Below the pieces are notes generated by a model. The model saw only the letters and a list, made by a program, of their open reading frames with translations, did not search any database and had not been told where the DNA came from. This document shows positions 6,589-8,927 of a stretch of 8,927 bases of DNA, piece after piece (the stretch's first letter is position 1; the number at the start of each line of letters is the position of its first letter). Source of the stretch: Gammaproteobacteria bacterium (GTDB lineage: Bacteria > Pseudomonadota > Gammaproteobacteria > HTCC5015). A program made the position numbers and the translations under genes. The stretch spans positions 1 to 8,927 of the forward strand of contig JAHDBX010000042.1 in assembly GCA_020630145.1 (NCBI GenBank). The letters run 5' to 3'.

Positions 6589-7602
6589 CTCGCTTTTTTG
6601 ATTACGACTCAATAGATTTTTAACCGCCACACGTGGGTCTAGATCTTCATAAATAACTTGATAGACTTGGCTAAGAATTGGCATATCCGCCGATTTTGAT
6701 TGTGCCAGCGCATAGGCCATTTTAGTTGTATTTACACCTTCAACAGACTGTCCTATTTCCTTAACCGCAGCGTCGGCACCTAGGCCTTGAGCTAATAATA
6801 AGCCAAAACGACGATTACGAGACTTATCGTCGGTGCAGGTCAAGATTAAATCACCCATACCCGTCATGCCCATAAAAGTATCCGTTTTGCCGCCCATTAA
6901 TACACCCAGACGCACTAACTCCGCCATTGCTCGCGTTAATAAAGCCGCGCGCGCGTTTGAGCCAAAACCTAAACCATCACAAATACCGGCGGCGATGGCA
7001 TAAACATTTTTTAACGCACCACCTATCTGAGCAGACACAATATCGTTAATGCTATATGCCCGAAACCAATCATTATGCAAACAAGCCGCAACCTGCCCTG
7101 CAAAATCCTCATCAGCAGAAGCTACGGTCGTCGCTGTAGGCAAACCCGCCATCACTTCCTTGGCAAAATTAGGGCCTGAAATTAGCGCTAATTGCGCATC
7201 AGCACCCACTATCTCACTAGCAACACCTTCGAGCAAGCGGCCACTTTCTTGCTGCAAACCTTTACATGCCCATACCAAACGAGGGTTTTGTTGTAAAAAA
7301 CCTTGGCAGCGCCGCAACATATCAGCAAAACTGGCACACGGTGTCGCAAGCAATAGAATATTACTTTGAGCCAGTGCTTCATCAAGGTCGTGGGTGATTT
7401 GAAGTTTATCCGATAAGCTATAATCTTCGTCGAAATAGCGCGTATTATGCCGCGATTTTCCCATATCTCGCATTGCAGAAGCATCCCGACCCCAAAGCAC
7501 CGTTGGATACGCATTTTGCGCTAGCAAATTAGCTAAAGCCGTTCCCCAAGAACCTGCGCCAAGCACAGCAAAACGGTATTGGCGGTGTGCAATTGAAGAC
7601 AT
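6586..7602 (-). CDS. gpsA: NAD(P)-dependent sn-glycerol-3-phosphate dehydrogenase GpsA
   Basis: A cytoplasmic enzyme reducing dihydroxyacetone phosphate to sn-glycerol 3-phosphate, the backbone for phospholipid synthesis. At 338 residues it matches the usual length (E. coli 339). The N-terminal Rossmann motif GAGSWG (15-20) binds NAD(P). LLLATPC (84-89), CKG (113-115) and ISGPNFAKEV (141-150) follow. The catalytic lysine region GGALKNVYAIAAGICDGLG (194-212; Lys198), SNARAAL, and the C-terminal GMGDLILTCTDDKSRNRRFG (248-267) are intact. It is last in the four-gene operon: the secB stop TAA directly abuts its ATG (TAAATG), and AAGG 6 nt upstream lies inside secB, so translation is probably coupled. 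The adjacency of secB and gpsA is the E. coli arrangement; cysE, which follows gpsA there, is absent here. Confidence 0.96.
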   Translation of the reverse strand: MSSIAHRQYRFAVLGAGSWGTALANLLAQNAYPTVLWGRDASAMRDMGKSRHNTRYFDEDYSLSDKLQITHDLDEALAQSNILLLATPCASFADMLRRCQGFLQQNPRLVWACKGLQQESGRLLEGVASEIVGADAQLALISGPNFAKEVMAGLPTATTVASADEDFAGQVAACLHNDWFRAYSINDIVSAQIGGALKNVYAIAAGICDGLGFGSNARAALLTRAMAELVRLGVLMGGKTDTFMGMTGMGDLILTCTDDKSRNRRFGLLLAQGLGADAAVKEIGQSVEGVNTTKMAYALAQSKSADMPILSQVYQVIYEDLDPRVAVKNLLSRNQKSE

Positions 7603-8079
7603 TTAGTGCCTTGCGTCACTCACTGGGCTTTGTTCAGCTTGCTTTAGCTTCTGTAAATGATGCTCATACAAGGCATCAAAATTAATAGGCGCCAATAATA
7701 ACTGTGGAAAACCGCCGCGTTCGACCATACTAGAAATCATTTCACGTGCGTATGGAAATAATATATTTGGACAATGACAATTAATCATGCGATGCAGCTC
7801 ATCTTTAGAAAAACCAGACAACTGAAAAATGCCGGCCTGCTTTAATTCAATTAAATACATAGTGCTCGCATCGTCACCTTCTTCAAGGCTTGCCGTTACG
7901 GTGATATTTAATACTACCTCATGCACATTTTCATCTAACTTTTTAGACTCTGTATTCAAGTCTAAGTTAATTTTAGGTTGGCTAACTTGCGTAAAGTATT
8001 TTTCTGGCTGCGGCGACTCAAAAGAGATGTCTTTTATATAAATTTTTTGCAAACCAAAATGTTGCGTGTTCTCAGCCAT
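7603..8079 (-). CDS. secB: Protein-export chaperone SecB
   Basis: A cytosolic holdase that keeps precursor proteins unfolded and delivers them to SecA; the functional form is a tetramer. Its 158 residues agree with the family (~155). Hallmarks are QKIYIKDISFESP (11-23), INLDLNTES (37-45), EVVLNITVTASL (54-65), the GIFQLSGF strand (83-90) and the highly conserved block CPNILFPYAREMISSMVERGG (103-123), followed by FPQLLLAPINFDALY (124-138). The C-terminal tail is short and polar, as usual. The gene starts 3 bp after the grxC stop and abuts gpsA. Its own Shine-Dalgarno is poor (AGG about 13 nt upstream), consistent with translational coupling to grxC. SecB is largely a proteobacterial protein, which supports the taxonomic reading. 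Confidence 0.97.
   Translation of the reverse strand: MAENTQHFGLQKIYIKDISFESPQPEKYFTQVSQPKINLDLNTESKKLDENVHEVVLNITVTASLEEGDDASTMYLIELKQAGIFQLSGFSKDELHRMINCHCPNILFPYAREMISSMVERGGFPQLLLAPINFDALYEHHLQKLKQAEQSPVSDARH
7609..7612 (-). promoter_or_regulatory. Shine-Dalgarno of gpsA inside secB
   Basis: AAGG lies within the last codons of secB, 6 nt before the gpsA ATG. It supports the ATG that directly follows the secB stop as the true start. Confidence 0.6.
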
Positions 8080-8082
8080 AGC

Positions 8083-8358
8083 TTATGCACTACCTAATAA
8101 TTTATCTAATTCGCCGCTCTGCTCTAATGCTGCCATATCAGTATAACCACCAACATGGGTACCATTGATAAATATCTGCGGAACTGTATGCTGCCCATTA
8201 GCAATAGCCAGCATTTCTTGCCTTTTTTCTGGGTTTTCTACAACGTTAATGCCCTGATAATCAACGTTTTTGCCTTTCAGCAAACGCGCCGCCATTGTGC
8301 AGTAACCACAAAATGGCGAATAGTACATAACAACATTATTATCCTGGTTTGCAGACAT
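8083..8358 (-). CDS. grxC: Glutaredoxin 3 family protein GrxC
   Basis: A small cytosolic thiol-disulfide oxidoreductase using glutathione, 91 residues (E. coli Grx3 about 83). The thioredoxin-like fold carries the dithiol site YSPFCGYC with Cys17 and Cys20, the cis-proline motif TVP (58-60) that contacts glutathione, IFINGTHVGGYTD (62-74) and a C-terminal LDKLLG helix. The active site is CGYC rather than the usual CPYC. The reading frame stays open upstream to 8439, which would add 27 residues unlike any glutaredoxin and overlap the rhodanese gene. The ATG at 8358 is preferred because it gives a normal N-terminus and has AGG 9 nt upstream. It is the second gene of the operon, 10 bp after the rhodanese gene and 3 bp before secB. 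Confidence 0.94.
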   Translation of the reverse strand: MSANQDNNVVMYYSPFCGYCTMAARLLKGKNVDYQGINVVENPEKRQEMLAIANGQHTVPQIFINGTHVGGYTDMAALEQSGELDKLLGSA

Positions 8359-8367
8359 ATCTATCAA

Positions 8368-8370
8368 CCT
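8368..8370 (-). promoter_or_regulatory. Shine-Dalgarno of grxC overlapping the rhodanese stop codon
   Basis: AGG overlaps the TAG stop of the upstream rhodanese gene (TAGG) and lies 9 nt before the ATG at 8358. It supports that start over upstream in-frame alternatives and suggests coupled translation. Confidence 0.5.
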
Positions 8371-8791
8371 ATGTTTCCAATGGCAATTTAGCTTTTTCCC
8401 AGCCGTATATACCATCTTGTAAGTTATAAACTTGCTCACAGCCTTTATCTGTAAACTGCTTCACTACACTACCTGCATTGGTACCCATTTGACATACCAG
8501 TATGACGGGTTTATCCAGTTTTAGTTTTAGCACGGCAAAATCATCGTTTACCTTAGACGCCTGTAAATTTTTTGAATCAATGATATGACCAGCCTTAAAT
8601 GCAGCCTCATCACGTAAATCAACCACTTGCGCATCTTCCTGATTAATTAAACGTACAACTTCAGAAGCACTTACACCATTACTACGACGGCGTCTTAGCT
8701 CAGCACTTATAATTACGGCTATTGAAAATAGCAATGCAATCATCAAATAAGGGTGATTACCCGTAAATTCTATTATTCTTTCTATATTCAT
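8369..8791 (-). CDS. yibN: Membrane-anchored rhodanese-like protein, YibN family
   Basis: A 140-residue protein with one N-terminal membrane helix (~14-31, PYLMIALLFSIAVIISA) followed by an RRRR stop-transfer patch, placing the C-terminal domain in the cytoplasm by the positive-inside rule. Residues ~40-138 form a rhodanese domain: SASEVVRLINQEDAQVVDLRDEAAF, GHI, then VILVCQMGTNAGSVV with Cys100 as the likely persulfide-carrying residue, and a C-terminal GIYGWEKAKLPL as is typical. Length and layout agree with E. coli YibN (143). The precise substrate is not established from sequence; sulfur transfer or a redox-linked role is plausible given its conserved position before grxC and secB. It is the first gene of the operon. 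GAAGG lies 12 nt upstream of the ATG, a rather long spacing. Confidence 0.92.
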   Translation of the reverse strand: MNIERIIEFTGNHPYLMIALLFSIAVIISAELRRRRSNGVSASEVVRLINQEDAQVVDLRDEAAFKAGHIIDSKNLQASKVNDDFAVLKLKLDKPVILVCQMGTNAGSVVKQFTDKGCEQVYNLQDGIYGWEKAKLPLET

Positions 8792-8927
8792 TAAACGAAC
8801 AAACCTTCAAAAACACGTTTTATAGGGGATTTAATTAGGCCGAAATAGTATCATAGACTAAGGGTTAGTTGTGATTTGCATAACCATACTATCGCAAGCA
8901 TGCCAAACCAACGCCTATATTGCGTAT
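8792..8927. promoter_or_regulatory. Non-coding upstream region of the yibN-grxC-secB-gpsA operon
   Basis: This 136-bp AT-rich stretch to the right edge shows no coding potential I can support. On the minus strand it contains TATAAA (around 8823) and TATGAT (around 8853) as -10-like hexamers, but neither has a good -35 partner at 16-18 bp. A short inverted repeat, AAAACACGTTTT (8810-8821), lies in the probable leader of yibN. By gammaproteobacterial synteny a divergent gpmI could start just beyond the window, making this a shared divergent promoter region; that is inference. Confidence 0.35.

Noticed and set aside
7333..7349. TGGCAC followed by GTCGC, resembling a sigma-54 -24/-12 site on the plus strand
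   Set aside because: It lies inside gpsA, antisense, the -12 element does not fit TTGC at the required spacing, and no gene follows in that direction.
7049..7369. Plus-strand 106-residue open frame
   Set aside because: It is antisense to conserved gpsA sequence and resembles no protein family.
8359..8439. N-terminal extension of GrxC (open frame from 8439)
   Set aside because: The extra 27 residues are unlike glutaredoxins, overlap the rhodanese gene, and the ATG at 8358 has its own AGG and gives a normal N-terminus.
8810..8821. AAAACACGTTTT as a terminator hairpin
   Set aside because: Five-base AT-rich arms with a two-base loop cannot form a stable stem, and the position is in the probable 5' leader of yibN.

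Overview
The window is about 41% G+C by eye and gene-dense. It reads as chromosomal DNA of a gammaproteobacterium. The main argument is the run rhodanese (yibN) - grxC - secB - gpsA with trmL beside it, an arrangement typical of gammaproteobacterial chromosomes, with proteins close to the E. coli versions. I cannot name the genus from sequence alone.

Left part (1-5979, all minus strand): one compact, probably co-transcribed block of four genes. In transcription order it encodes a sigma-54-dependent response regulator (4564-5979), an ExeA/MshM-type AAA ATPase with a membrane anchor and a C-terminal SPOR-like domain (3048-4571), a lipoprotein secretin of the MshL type (1372-3036), and a membrane-anchored TPR protein of the MshN/GspB-like kind that runs off the left edge (1-1349). 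The genes overlap by 8 bp or are separated by 11 and 22 bp. Together they look like the outer-membrane and secretin-assembly half of an MSHA-type IV pilus or type II-secretion-like machine. The motor ATPase (MshE), platform protein (MshG) and pilins are not in the window and would be expected further left.

Middle (5980-6133): a 154-bp divergent intergenic region carrying weak sigma-70-like promoter candidates for both directions and a CACGGT/ACCGTG inverted repeat. On the plus strand follows trmL (6134-6583), a tRNA wobble-nucleotide 2'-O-methyltransferase. It converges on gpsA with only two bases between the stop codons.

Right part (6586-8791, minus strand): a four-gene housekeeping operon, transcribed yibN-like rhodanese -> grxC -> secB -> gpsA, with gaps of 10, 3 and 0 bp. 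It covers sulfur/redox handling, glutaredoxin, the export chaperone SecB and glycerol-3-phosphate dehydrogenase. The last 136 bases (8792-8927) are a non-coding upstream region. By gammaproteobacterial synteny, a divergent gpmI may begin just beyond the window.

Nothing here is a mobile element, CRISPR array or RNA gene. The most interesting material is the secretin block: an ExeA-like ATPase whose periplasmic part appears to end in a SPOR domain, paired with a GspB-like TPR partner and headed by a regulator whose receiver resembles those of PEP-CTERM-box regulators.
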